Assembly (NCBI GenBank): GCA_034008185.1
Contig: CM067081.1
Location: 106,091,265 to 106,155,264 of the forward strand
DNA from: Gorsachius magnificus
Taxonomy: Eukaryota > Chordata > Aves > Pelecaniformes > Ardeidae
Direction of reading: 5' to 3'
Length of the DNA: 64,000 nt
Shown here: piece after piece, positions 1 through 12,912 of the stretch
Numbering within the stretch: the first letter of the stretch is position 1
How the letters are laid out: each line of letters opens with the position of its first letter
Notes under the pieces: generated by a model
Seen by the model: the letters and a program-made list of their open reading frames with translations, nothing else
Told to the model about the DNA's origin: nothing
The model's database searches: none
Translations under genes and position numbers: made by a program

Positions 1-884
1 TATCCAATTGAAAGACCAGGGGTTGCACGTTTTCAGATATTCTGTAGTGATTTAGCACCTTTAGCAGACCTCTGTGTGGTCTACTACGCAGTGAATAGAG
101 AAGTACAGGGTAGAGATTAACAAAAGAGATTTCACTGTCTAAGTTGTCTACAAATACCTGTTTTTTTTTCTAGCAAGACTTGAAAACATTTTTATTAAAC
201 ATGGGAGTACTTTGAGGGTTTTTTGTGAAAAGAAGTAAAACTAAATACAGTGGACTCTACATTCACACACTATTGTCTATTCAAAACAATAATAATAAAT
301 TGGACTATTTATTCTCTAATGGAATTATGTAACAATGCTTTACCTCTCTGCATGTAAATACAGATCATGCAATGACTGAACTCTCATTAATTAAAGGTTT
401 AACTGCGTTATCCATCAAATATTTGCAGGAGCTCTTATTCTGACGTAGTCACTTCTCTGCTAACACTTGTTATGGTTTCATCTTCCCAGTACATTGACAG
501 GAGGAAATTAAACAAAGGCTTTTCTAAAGGTTAGTTAATTACAGATAATAAATTCTGTTTTGCAGATGTAGACTCCCAGGTGATTTAATTTTCCAACAAA
601 GCGTATTGAACCAGTAAATTAAAGCTTACCTTTTATTTGCAGTGTTAAATTTCCAATCAAATTAAAAGTGACGGAATAAGGAGGAGGCCCTTTGCATTTC
701 TCAGTGTGCTTCATCTTACATGACAACTTGTAAGAGATCAGTAGCTCATTTGCTATTTAACTTACACTACACAGTCATTTGAATGGCATTAAACAGTATT
801 GGGAAGTAAAGCTATCTCAATTAGACAAGGTACTAAGATTAAGAGAATTTAACATCTGTTTTCATTTTGGCTGAAGTCTGCTTT
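1..884. other. AT-rich single-copy DNA, no gene seen
   Basis: No exon, RNA gene or recognisable transposon is visible. Reading frames are short and the composition is AT-rich throughout, with stretches rich in AATTAA-type words (for example around 590-670). It could be intron or intergenic DNA; the sequence alone does not decide. Confidence 0.6.
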
Positions 885-965
885 CAGGCCTTGAGCCTGT
901 TGCTTTACCTTTCTAGAACTCTGTTTCCTCAATAAGTGAAGTTGGGATAATGAATATCTTGGGAA
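885..965 (+). repeat. MIR SINE relic (core region)
   Basis: The stretch reads like the MIR core in sense orientation: a run resembling 'ccttgggcaagttacttaacc', then 'tctgtttcctca', then a degenerate 'aaaatggggataat' equivalent near 940-950. MIR is an ancient tRNA-derived SINE shared by amniotes and mobilised by L2. Only about 80 bases can be aligned by eye; the tRNA head and 3' end are lost. Weak similarity may continue to about 1010. Confidence 0.6.
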
Positions 966-3900
966 GGACTACACCATCCAAGGATGAACATAGGCACTGT
1001 AGAAGTGAAGAATTTTAGTTAAGAAGTCTTCCCTTGATTCTACTTGATTAACAAACTGTTTTAGCACAACTAGGGTGCGATGCATAAGAACAAAAGAATT
1101 AGTCCTGCTGAAGCATTACAGTAGAGATCTTGCATTTGGGTGATTTATTTAAAATTGAGCAAATGTTCTGAATCATTTGAAAATGGAAAAAGTTTGTAGA
1201 TACGTGTAAAGATTCCTGCCAGTTCTCTTGGGGTGTTTCAAATACACACTATATTCTCCTAACTCTTGGAGAGGTGAGTGTTACCTTCTCTGTATTCTTA
1301 GTATGTGTCTTTTCCTAGACTCAATTAATGCTTGCTCAATCCATGACAAAGCATAATTTACTCCACCTGACCTCAGGCAATAACCCACTGAAGGTGCCTA
1401 TCACCTTCCACTGTCCCTGGAAAGGTTCTAGGGCAACTAGGTTCCTAGCTTATAGGAGAAGCTGGGAGTAGATCTTATTTTTGAGTCCCCAGCTTGATTG
1501 CTTGTTTTTCTAACTGGCTGCACTATTAAAAATGTTACTTAGTGGGACTTGTTCACTAAGTGAATCTGAACCTGTAGCACTCAGACTCATGAGCTACACC
1601 TGTGTTGGCTGACAACTGCGTGAACAAGGACATGAACACTGGCAGCATCTTTGGGGTTGGGGTCGAGAGTTGCTTTCTCTGGACTTACACATAATTATGT
1701 AACTTAGACATAAATATAACTTTGAGCGTCTTAATCATAGCTGTATCATTCCAGGCTTTAGTAATGAGCTTTAGTTCTTGGTAACTCTACAACTAATTTG
1801 TGATAAAATTCACCATATTGAATACTAACGAAAACTAATTGTAAATTACAAATAATTTGTAGTTACTTTTGGTGATACAGATAGAGCATCACTTTTGTAC
1901 TTATTTATCCTCTTTAAATAGGACAAAATGGAGTTGTCTATAGATGCTGGGCTACAGCAAAAATAGCAGTTGAAAACATTTTTTTACATGCACTTTTTAT
2001 TAGGTTCAGTGAAAAGCATTCTAGGCGTGTACTATCTTTATAACATTTCCTCTTGCATCTGACATACCTAATTTATATGGTGTCATGGCCTCAATTTTCT
2101 GTCTCTAAACATTTTTCTTTATTGAGGATAGGCAATAAATAATTTTAAGGGAATGCATCATGGTTAATGATGAAAAATTGTATTTATTAAAAGCTTAATT
2201 AGATTTAAATGACAAAATCTTTTCCCTGTAATTCTCATATTTTTTTAACAATGTCTGCCAATTAAACATGACTGATTCCTGTAATGTCAGGAAACAAAAA
2301 GTATCATTCGATATTTTGATACAACACTTGGTGCTGTTTTCACATCCCTGAAAAGCTTAACAAGAATCAAGGTGCTGCCTTTATTAATGCTCACAGGCAA
2401 TTTTTGTAACAAAAGGGTGGAAATTACTCCAACTGATGCTGGGTGAGTGTTTGTACTCGCTCCAGGATGTTTTCTGCTCTGTTTTCCATCTATTCCTTCA
2501 GAAAGATAAAAGCACAAGGAGCCTGGCAGGGAAGCTTGTGCTGCCTGTCCGTTTGTAAGCAAACAGATCATGCTTCACAGCCGAGTGAAAGCTAGAGGCT
2601 AGTACCAGGCTAATCAAACCTACCAAAACCATGCCATTATTCTGAGAGTTCAGATGAGGGAAGCCTAGGCAGGTGAAGGTAGTACACACAGAAGGGACAA
2701 GGATGCAGACAGCAGCTGCTGCATGTCCAGTGCAGGGCTGCAGATTGCCTATGAGGATGAGCTGCGAGAAGGGCATGGCAGGAAAAGGCATCTGGGAAAG
2801 GGTGAGGATGGAATGAGGGAATTGCGTACTAAAGGCAGCTCTGGGAAGGAGCTTTTTGCTGTTGTGTCTGTTACCGCCTTTGCATGTGAAAGCATTGGCT
2901 TGCTTTGACAGAAGCAGGTAGATGATTCCGTGATTCAGTTGCAGTTTGTGGTACCAGTATTGTTACAAGCAAAGCCTGCAAGTCAAACTGAATTGTGTAG
3001 CGCCTTTTGTGGTGCGAACAAGAGAGGGCCAGGATGGAATTATAAAACGGCTCTTGCGTTTGAGCCCAAAATAGGGTTTCAGTGTGTGTTTCCAGAGCTG
3101 AAAATAGTATTCCCACTGCACCAGCTCAGGAAAACAAACAAAAGATAGAGCTCATAGGTGCTAATAAAACTGTCAAATGCAAAACCAAGTAAAAGCATTC
3201 TGAAAAGTACAACAATAGATTTGCATACTTCATTAAAAGATAAGAACTTCCTTGCTGAAATAATAACAAAAAAATCTTTATTTCAAATAGGAATGTTGTA
3301 GTTCTTTAGGGTAAAGGGCCCTAGTATAATATCTAAGAGCAGATCTACCACAGGAAACTATGTGAGTAGAAGGTGGATAAATGCTTAAATTAAGTAGTTG
3401 ATACAGATTTTTTTCTGAAGACTGCTTTTCCAGCAGTATCTGTGGTGTGCTTAATTGTTTTGATATAACATCCCATTAAAAGAGCATGTTGCTGTAAAAA
3501 TGTGGTGTTAATTTAATAACTTTGAAGAAATACATTTTAAATTACTAAATCATTAATTATTCTCATTTTCATGTGGAGTATTGACTTTAAGCTGGGTTTA
3601 GTTCTGGGACTGTGAAGGCTCATCAGTACATAGTTTGCAGTTTCTGTGTGCGTGTGTATGCCTTTTGTCTCTGCTTCAAAGACTGTACGGTAACAAAGCT
3701 GCTAGCAACCTTATGAAGGAATTCATATTATCCTCATCACCTCCTCTCTTAGTGTTATATTTGTTATCCTTAATGTTATAATATTCTACTTGTATATATG
3801 CATACATATTCTGCATTAATATTTTATTAACTCAAACTCATTCGTTCACTTCTTTTTTTTCTGCTTTTCTTATATATTTTGAATCATGCAGGAATACAGT

Positions 3901-6900
3901 AGAAATGGAAGGGGCTTGCCTTTCTGAGGAATTACTTGCTTTTTCTAGCTATGTTATAGGATATCTGTGTGATAAAATATTAATTCTCCTTATAAACTCT
4001 ATCCATTTTCAGTCTCCCATGGCTATAATAACTCTTATTGCCATGAATGTATTAATCAACAGTTAGATCAACTGGATGGTCTATGAACACCTTGCAGTTT
4101 TGTTGTTCCCTTAATTCATAAGGGCTTGGCATGTGGGTCTATTATTTGCCATTAGATAGCTCATGATCTTTCCTGTGTAACTACTACTTGGGATGATGTA
4201 ATGTATAGTTTAAACACTTAAGAGATATCAAATACTGGCAATGGCAGCTTATTGTAATGCCTGAACAGCTGAACAAATAAGCAGTGATTGTCATCTTTAA
4301 ATTTGAAATTTCTGCTTTCAAAACAGTGATTTTGCTATAAAAGTGGTGACAGAAGAAACTGCAGTTCCCCAGTTCAGGCTCAAGGGAGGAGGGAGAATCC
4401 CACAAGGAGTGGGGGGGTTTAGTCACTGGACACAAGTACGAACTCTCATTTAGATGCACATAACTGAAATTGCAGAATGGACCTATCTGGTCCTAGAAAC
4501 ACATGCAAAAGAGTAAGTATATAAAGCATTGGGGCTTGGTCTGCTATGGGGATGAAAACCTGGGTTTCAGAAACTAATTTTGTTTGATATTTGACTTAAA
4601 ATTGTAATGGATAAACAGCATTTAAGTACAGACAGCTGCCCTTGTTCACGTTTGCAAAGACAATGAAAGTGTATATCACAGTGGTTCAGTTCTGCAGGAT
4701 CTCCTTTTTTAAGCTGCAGCTTATCTGAAGGCAGGTTTTCACTCCTCATCAGACACTGCATGGCTGTCAGAGAAGGATGTGATTATTGCTGATACCAGCC
4801 CTGCACTTCCATTGATGCAGCTTGCAGAACACTGCACTAATTGGGACTCTGGCCTCTTGCTTTCCCCAAAGCATAGCTTTAAGTTAAACCTAAGCTGTAA
4901 GCTACCTCAGACTTGCTGTAAGAATAGATGCCATCAATATCTAGACCAGTGCAGCTCCCAAAAGAGGATATGTGAGTTCCTAATGCTATCCCTCTGTTTA
5001 TTCCTCTGGATTTTGTGAAATATTAGGTTGCTGAGGTGATGTTTTTCCTGTTCTAATTAACCCTATGTTGACACCAAATACTACTTAGAAGATAAGTAGA
5101 CACCAGAATCTGCTGACACCAGATGATAACATTACCTTTCTGGTGCTTGCTAAATACTGTAGGTGCTGGAGCTTGCACTGGGGAGAGCCGAGCAAGCTGC
5201 AGGGCACGCAAATGCTCTTTCACGGGCTGCTGTATTCAGGGCTCTGAAACGGGAGCTTTGGAGGAGAATGGCACATAGGAAGCGGCTGACAAAGCTCTTT
5301 GCTGGTGTCCCTCTTGCAGTCCTCTGCCAGGGTGAGCCATGTTTGGCACAGCGGTCAGGATGCCTACCTTACATGCAAAAGGTGGCTCTGCAAAAAGTCT
5401 CCCAGCAGCACTGATGACAAATACCTCGGGGTATTTGTACAGAGTAAGGAGCTGGCCACTCCATTATTTGTACCAGGAGTAGCTGAAAAAGTCATGGGGT
5501 GGGCAGATGATACCTGGGAGGACTGCAGCTGAAATTATTGTGGGAGGTCTGGTGAGGAGGTGTCCCACTCTGGAGGGATGTGTCTGCTGAAAGGGACTTG
5601 TGTTTCTGTTTTAATTGAAACTTAAGAAAGGGCAGGGAGTCTCACTTTACAGAATCCCGAGAGCTAATTGAGGGGCTGTCATTTGTAATGCTATAGAACT
5701 GACTGCTTTTACAGAGCCCTGAATGCTTATGTAAATCCCCAACGTGGTATATACCAGTAGGGAAGGACCTCTGGAGTTTGCTGCATCTAACTACCCTAAA
5801 ATTTAGGGTTATAAATGTGGGGGTTTTTTTGAGTGAGGAGAAATGGAGATCAGTCTGAATATCTGTCGTTATTTGAAAGCTCCCTAGAATCTGAAGGTTG
5901 GAATAAGTAGAATTCCATTTGTCACTGAATTTTGAGAGTTGTTTTGTTTAAGTACAACTAATGGTAGGGTTATTTTTTGGGTAGGAATAATATGCGCTGC
6001 CGAGACTGAATAAGGGGTGCGTCGCAGAATTTTCTTTAATTCTCTGACATTGGTTTCACTAGATTGAGGAACTTATCTGAAAGGTCAAGAGTGCCTCAAG
6101 AGAGGCAATTTTCCGAAACCTATTTTTATGTTTTCTTTATAGGACTTAATGGCTCTGAATTTTTCTTCCATAAAAGACAAAGGTATTGCACATACTTAAC
6201 TAAACTGTGTTGGGGTTTTTTTGTTGTTGTTTAAAAAGCTTGTTTTCATTTGGGTTCTCATGGTGAGAGAAGATTTAAGGAGATCCATGTCAAACCTTTC
6301 ACTGACTATAGCCCTGTCACAAGCTCTGTGATTTCTCGAAATTGGGTGTCCCTGACTTAGAACAATATCCTAAATCTTAGACATTCTTTGTGAAAGTAAA
6401 CAGAATTTTGACCCTCAAAGACCTGAACTGGGCTGTGTAGAAAAGCAAGCACTAGAAAGATGTCCTACTTAAGTGTTCAATAGGAGATTGGATCAGCAAA
6501 CTGGCAAAATTAATTTGTCAAAGTATGTCTATCCATATGGAGTATTTAAGAATTTTCCAAACTCCAGCAGTCTCTACCAAACACAAGCATTATGATGAAT
6601 TAGTAATTTTGGAAAAAATATTTAATTTCTCCTTTTTATCTGACACTGATATTTAATTTGTGAGATTTATGGGCATCTGAGGATGTAATCATCTCATGAT
6701 TATTTTGACACTTACAGCAATCAGTTTTGGTCATGTTTCTACTAGCAATTATATTATTCTTGAGTCTAACCCTTTAATAACCCTGCTCAAGAGCACAACT
6801 ATTTACTAATTGGATGCTGCAAGTTATTTCAAGTAATTTTCTAATGGGACATTGAAAATGAGATCTGATCAATAAAATACAAGCACAGACAATTTGGTTT

Positions 6901-9900
6901 GTCATTGAAAAACTGACTTTCTGAGTGACAAGAATTATAGATTTTCTTGTAGGCAGGAAGAAATCTGTTATAACAAGGTGAAAAGTAATGATTATTGGAC
7001 ACCAGAATTTAATGAAGTTGGGAATTAATGTAGGCATATGGCACAACAAAGAATTAATTTTAAAATGTTATTTCAGTAAGTAGCACTTCGAATGTTTGCT
7101 CTTGATTAAGCGTTTTTTTTTTATTACTAGCAGTCAGGATTCAGGAGAAAACTTTTCTCTGTATATAGTGATTTCAGAATGAGAATTCTTGTGAAATCAT
7201 CTAATGATGTTTGTCCCCTGAGGCCAAATTAAATCCATGACTGGGAAATTAGAACACAGATTTGAGGTTGTGCAAGTAAAATTGTTTTAGAACATCAGAA
7301 GGGAGAATGAATTTATTTGTTTTGAAAGGCAAAGTAAAAGAACAAAAGCAAAACAGAGCTGCACATTTTATGGGATTGTTTACTTGATCTGTTATTATAT
7401 TTTTCATTAATGCTAATAGTAAAGGCGCATAACTTTGTCCTGTTTTAAACTTCTTTGAAACAGGACAGTACTTGTCAGAATGGCTGTTAAATAGTAATTG
7501 AACAAACACAACTGAAATGGGACTTACTGTATGTAAAACTTATGGAACTTACTGGGTAATGAAATGACAGATGCAAGTATTTACTTTGTTTTCTAGACCT
7601 GTTTGAACAAGTATTTAGGGAAAATGTAGTAATTCATGTCTGCCAATGCCACATAATTCTGTACAGTTTAAGAAACCACTTAAGGTACAGTAGAAATGAA
7701 AAATCAAATTCCAAGAAACACTATTTTGGTACATTATTCGCAAAAAATTTTGCTCGTGGAATTGGAATGATTTTATGTTGCTTAAACCATACACAGGATT
7801 TTTTCCCCCATGTACCATTAGCTAAATCTATACCTCCTCCACACTTATGCTCAAATTCAGTCTGTTGTTAATCAGGCAGCTTCTAAATTTCACATTTTTT
7901 AAACATCTGACATAGCAGTTTTAGTTGCTTAATGTGTTTGTGTGATGCTCATGTTACAATTATATGGTGATATTTTCTGGGGTTCCAATCTAATATCATG
8001 GCAGCATATTTTTTAGGCACTAGTCTGCTATGGGTGAGATTAATCAGGGCAATGTTTGTAACTGTGGGCTGTTGCCCAGCTCTGATAATGTTTTAAAAAC
8101 AACTGTGTCTGGAAACTCTATCCCCCTGATCAACATGGCTCAAACCACCTTAAAGTAATTTCTAAAATATGGACCTAACCAGTAACTATTTGTCAGTTAA
8201 TGACCAAGTCTTTGCTATCTTAACTTCACAGAAGCACAATCTTTGCTATTGCTTCATTTTTATTGAACTTTGGGGTAACTTCTACAAAGTTAGCACTAAA
8301 AGTTAACTTGCAGTATGCATATTTGTGAAAACTGCTATATGTAATCCCCTGTTTGTCACAGATGTAGATATCTGTATAACAAATACAGGAAATGAAAGGA
8401 AACAAATGTAAGGGAAACAATTTAAGAAAAAAAAAAAGCTGCTTTAAAAATTAGTGTCATGCGTCATCTCACAGTGTAACAAGTCAGAACAGTTTTTACT
8501 AAACCTCCTGGGTTAAAGCTCCTTAATTAAAATTTCAATTAAAGGAATATGACATTGTAAGTCAACTTGAAAGGTTCCTTTTGCACTTTGCTGCATGCTG
8601 TAACTTATTTGTCAAGATGTGTTATTTGGCTTTCTAAATGTTAATGATTTGCATGATTGTCAAAGACAGTTGACTGTGAAAGTTATTGTTAAATATAGAA
8701 ATTCAGAAGTATTGCTTTATGAAGCTGCCTTTTACTTTGAGGGAAATTGAAGTGGTTTTTACCCATCAACATTTTCTTCCAATGCAAAGAACTTCAAAAC
8801 AATGCTTGTAATTTGATTGTTCCATCTGGGCCATTACACATTTTACAAATTGAGTTGGTCATAATTTCACATAACTGTTTGCTTCCTTATGTAAAAAGGG
8901 TTCTTCTCTGTTCTGAGAAATGCCTTCCAAATATTCATATTACTGTCTTTCAACATTTCTTTGATTTTTTTATTTTTTATTTTTTTTTTAACCTTTGAAG
9001 GTCTGATCCATAACTCTTAAGTGCCTAAGAATTACCTGTCTGTTATACTTGTTTTGTAGCCTGGAAAATGAGAATCTATGCGTTAGAATCTTCTCTGATA
9101 AAATGTTTTGTTTTTTTTTTTTTTCAAGCCTACACAAAATCTAAGTATTATTTGTATTCAGATTAGAGGTTCAAAGTTGTTCTCCTTTGCCTTGCTGCAC
9201 AGGAAACTGTACAAAATGAGTGTTGCATGCTCATTGTTATTTGATTAGACATGTAATAGTCTTCCTTTCACCTTATCAGCCCCAACTTCCTTGCAATTTT
9301 CTTTGTATCAAGAACTAATCTTGCATTCTTGCAAACAACTACCTCTTGCTTCTATTGTCTTTCAACATTGGTCAGCTTTGTTCTTCATGTTTATATTGTC
9401 TTAATCTTTGGTATTCTGTTGTATAAATAATATTGTAGATGCCTAATAATGGGATTTCATTTTCATAGTACAGATCTCTGTACACCTTCTGCACAGAATT
9501 TTTACATGCTGCACCCTATAAAAATCTTTTGATTAGTGGATTCTGAATAAGCATTACAGTGTTTGACCAGTATTGTTTCTATAGCAGTAATCAAACCTAT
9601 ACTAATCACTGATTGTTGTAGCTGGTTTGGTTTGGACAGTAGACTAAAAAAAAAATTGAACAGATCTTTCTTTTTCAGGGATTTTTTAAAAGAAAGTATC
9701 TACATTTAAGTAAATGTAACGTTTATCCGAACAGTTTCAGGAAAAAAAACCCCACCAAATCATTTTTATATTTTTCATTTCCTTGACAAATTTTGTCAAG
9801 TAACTTGAAAAATTGTCTCTGGATACCAATGGATTTGGAACTCTACACACATGGTTTGGCAATCAAATACTAAAAAAATTGCCCTGTCATCTAAGTAACA

Positions 9901-9915
9901 TACTGACACACAGGA
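966..9915. other. AT-rich non-coding DNA with a few GC-richer patches
   Basis: About 9 kb with no recognisable gene. GC-richer patches lie at about 2500-3110 and 5160-5600, but the short reading frames there match no family I know and are open on both strands. A 210-base block at about 8510-8720, with many TAATTA and ATTTGCAT-like words, has the look of a conserved non-coding element, though conservation cannot be measured here. Homopolymer T runs occur near 8960-8990 and 9110-9125. Confidence 0.5.
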
Positions 9916-10230
9916 AGTCATAGTCACCCAGGTTGGAAGGGACCTCAAATGATCACATTGTCCAACCTTTTGTGAGAAAGAGAGCCTAGATAATCTCATC
10001 TAGCACCCTGTCCAATTGCATCTTGAAAATCTCCCATGATGGGGAGTCTAGCATATCCCTGAGGAGGTTGTTTTAGTGAATGATTGTTCTCAACGTAAAA
10101 AACCTTCTTTCTTAGTATCAAGATAAAACCTCTCACGGTGCAACTCGTACCCTTTGCTCCTTGTCTTCATTTGAGTCCTTGTAAAGGGATCCTCATGAAG
10201 AGAAGGTGCACATTCTTCTAGTGGAGCAAC
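9916..10230 (-). mobile_element. CR1 LINE 3' end, old copy
   Basis: Antisense to the plus strand, this matches the CR1 3' UTR and ORF2 tail. It opens with the terminal 'gtcatagtcacccaggttggaagggacc' type sequence and continues through the eroded equivalents of 'tccaacc', 'gggagtctagcat', 'cttctttcttagtatcaagataaaacctc' and 'ggtgcaactcgtaccctttgctccttgtc'. It holds many substitutions and no usable reading frame. It is 5'-truncated, as is normal for CR1. The upstream limit is uncertain by a few tens of bases. Confidence 0.85.
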
Positions 10231-12364
10231 TAAATAAATGATGATAGATGTGTAATTTCTGTCACCTTTCAAAAAGTGTTTTCTATTATTTGTACTATTG
10301 AAAATATAATCATGTGAAAGATGTAAATGCTGCCAATTCTCAGCTTTAATGCTTTTCTCAATGCTTCTATATGACTGTGAAAATTACACGTGTAGCTCTT
10401 GTAGTTGAAAATCTGAAAGATAGTTCACAGAACCAGAGAGGACATAAAATGATCCTTAAAATTACCATTTTAAAACGTCCTGAGTTTAAAAGTCATGTGT
10501 ATTTTTTCTTTCTGAATGATTGAGCCTGCAGGCAGTTTTTCAGTTGTGATCACTTACAGAAGTACTTCTTGTTATCTAATCGACTGTGACAGGAACAATT
10601 TGACCTATTTTACCATGGGAAACCATAACAGGTTTATTTCAGATTTTATAAAGTACTGAACTCTAAAGAAAAAAGACCATATCTTATGTATTTCTATTCC
10701 TGAGGGTGGATCCTTTGAAAGTAAAAAAAGAGCAGACCATTTGAATGAACCAGCTAGTGATAAATTTCTGTAATTGGCAGCATATTGCATAGGAGTTTAA
10801 AACTTGTATACAAGTTTAAAAAAAGTGAAGATGTGCTTCTGTATGATTTTATCAACACCGCTGGGCAACTGTTCAAAAAGACACTGTTATGGGGAATTAA
10901 GAGAATCATCACTTGAGTTTCCAGCAGTGATGTTCTCATAGTAAACCTCTTCAAAATTATATATGTAGATGAAGTTATACATTATGGATATAGAGTAGTT
11001 TGAGTTTCAAAACATTCTGTGTTCAAATGAATTTACGTAGTCTGGCTACTTTGTCCTAAATTAGTCCTACATAATCATGTGCTATACTTCAGTGACAAAA
11101 AGAAGGATTTATACTGATGACCTGCTACACACAAAGAACTGATTATCTGAACTCAGTAATCCTCATGATGTAAATAATAGTTCGGTTTTCAATTATGCTA
11201 ACATTAACATATTTGTAAGTTTCCAAACTAACTTCATGGCTGAGCTTGCAAAATCAGTACAGGTATTGTAAACTTTTCTGCATGTGCTTAACTTTGGGAG
11301 CTTGAATAGTTCCACTAAAAATAATGGAAGTATTGCTGAGCTTAAAATTAATTGAATTCATGTACATTTAAAAGACAGTGGCTGAAATGCTCTATCTGGC
11401 AAAATCTTGCTCTTGGAAGCTGCCTTCATAAAGAAAACTGAATTCTTCAAGGTTTTTTGGGGGTGGTTGGGGAATTGATGTTGCTATCAACTGATAGTTG
11501 TGATGCTACATCCATTTTCTGATACTTTTTCCCATTATAAAATAAATAATCTCAGTTCCTTCACAATTAGAAGAAGATTTTTCATACTCAGTTGACACGT
11601 GGTTTAGTTTCCAGAAATTTTCTATGATATTTTTACCTGTGAATAAACTTTTTCATTTTTCTGTTTTTCTCACTACACTTAGTGCTAAAGCCTCAATTCC
11701 TTCCTTCATTGTAAACTGGAAAAAAAAACCAAACAATTTTAAACTTTGATCAAGATGACCAGCAACTTTGAATCAACTCTGATTATTTTTTTTAAGCATT
11801 ATTTCATTGAAGTCACATGTGAGTAACTCACATTACTGTTTGTGAAGAAGGTTTTTGAGCTTACCTGTTATTTTCAAACAGCTTTTAAGGTTCTTATTCA
11901 GTTTTTCAATAGCAATTTTGACTGTGAAATATACATTTATTTTTGTCAAACTGTAGTCCCTGGTATAGAGAAAAAGGATTATACTAGTGTGTTTTTAAGT
12001 GCAAATGACCAGCTGAAAATATATATATATATATGTGTTTAAATCAAAGCTTTATGAAGTGAGAAATATGTTTCCAATAGAACTTTGAATATTTAGGGCT
12101 CTTCATTCTAAAGCAGATAAGCAGCTTTCCAGTGAGTGCTTAAAAGGAGCACAAAAAAGAACAGAGGAGATAGGTGGTGGTGAAATTTTTCTGAGTTTCC
12201 TCCTTGTGCTCAAAGCTTAAACATTATTCTGACTACTGGTGGGAAGAAAAGCATATGCTTTTCCAGGCTGATATATTTTGAAGATAGAATCATGGTACCT
12301 CTATCTCCACTTGCCATGCTGGGAGTAGGGCAGGAGACGTTAATCAAATTCAATAGACACAGGC
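10231..12364. other. AT-rich non-coding DNA
   Basis: No gene or clear repeat seen. A short (AT)n run lies at about 12018-12034. Several A-rich stretches of 8-9 bases occur, such as near 11718. Confidence 0.6.
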
Positions 12365-12515
12365 AATTCATTATCCCCATTTTATAGAGGAAAATAAAGC
12401 AGAGAGAGGAGTAACACGCTTAGTCAGGTGGCTAATACTAGAGGTGGGAATAGAGACTGAATATCCTCATGTCTAGTCCAGCACTTTAAATGCTGTCTGC
12501 AGCTCTTTCTGTGGT
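12365..12515 (-). repeat. MIR SINE relic, antisense
   Basis: The plus strand shows the antisense MIR core in order: 'attatccccattttatagag', an A-rich gap, 'gcagagagaggagtaac', an eroded 'tagtcaggtggctaatac', 'gaggtgggaatagagac', and a tail resembling the tRNA-derived head near 12470-12510. This is a better preserved copy than the one near 900, covering most of the 260-base element. MIR insertions predate the bird-mammal split, so the copy is ancient. Confidence 0.8.
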
Positions 12516-12687
12516 GGCTAGATTGTATTCTTTTTGACAGAATAAGTTATTTCAGTCAATACCAGGAAGTAATGATTTCCAAGTTTAAGGGTGTTTGCTT
12601 GATTTAATTTTGAGAGGTATTACAATGGGAAATGTCTTCCTAGTATTTAAAAAAAAAAAATAGAAATGATAGAAAAAAATTTGAAAG

Positions 12688-12912
12688 CAGCTACCAAAGT
12701 GACAGCTTCCTCCAAGACCTGAAAATGGGTTCCTGGTTTTTATTTAAAGTAATGATTTTTTTTTTTTAGAAATGTTTATAGAACCTGTAAATAGCAAATT
12801 CTTTTCCTCTAAAATGTACTATATTTTTAAGCGTTTTCTATTGAAACTACCGATCTCTTTCAAAAGTTCATGCATTTTCAGGTCTTGGAGAAAGCTGTCA
12901 CTTTGGTAGCTG
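12688..12912. repeat. Near-perfect 40-bp inverted repeat (foldback) with 145-bp spacer
   Basis: Arm 1 (12688-12727) and arm 2 (12873-12912) are reverse complements at 39 of 40 positions; the one difference is C at 12709 against A at 12891. The spacer, 12728-12872, is AT-rich with a long T run near 12758-12769. In a minus-strand transcript the odd position becomes a G-U wobble, so the stem would be unbroken. The flanks do not look like transposon termini and no target duplication is evident. It could be a template-switch inverted duplication, the remains of a small foldback element, or a hairpin RNA. Only the inverted repeat itself is certain. Confidence 0.93.
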
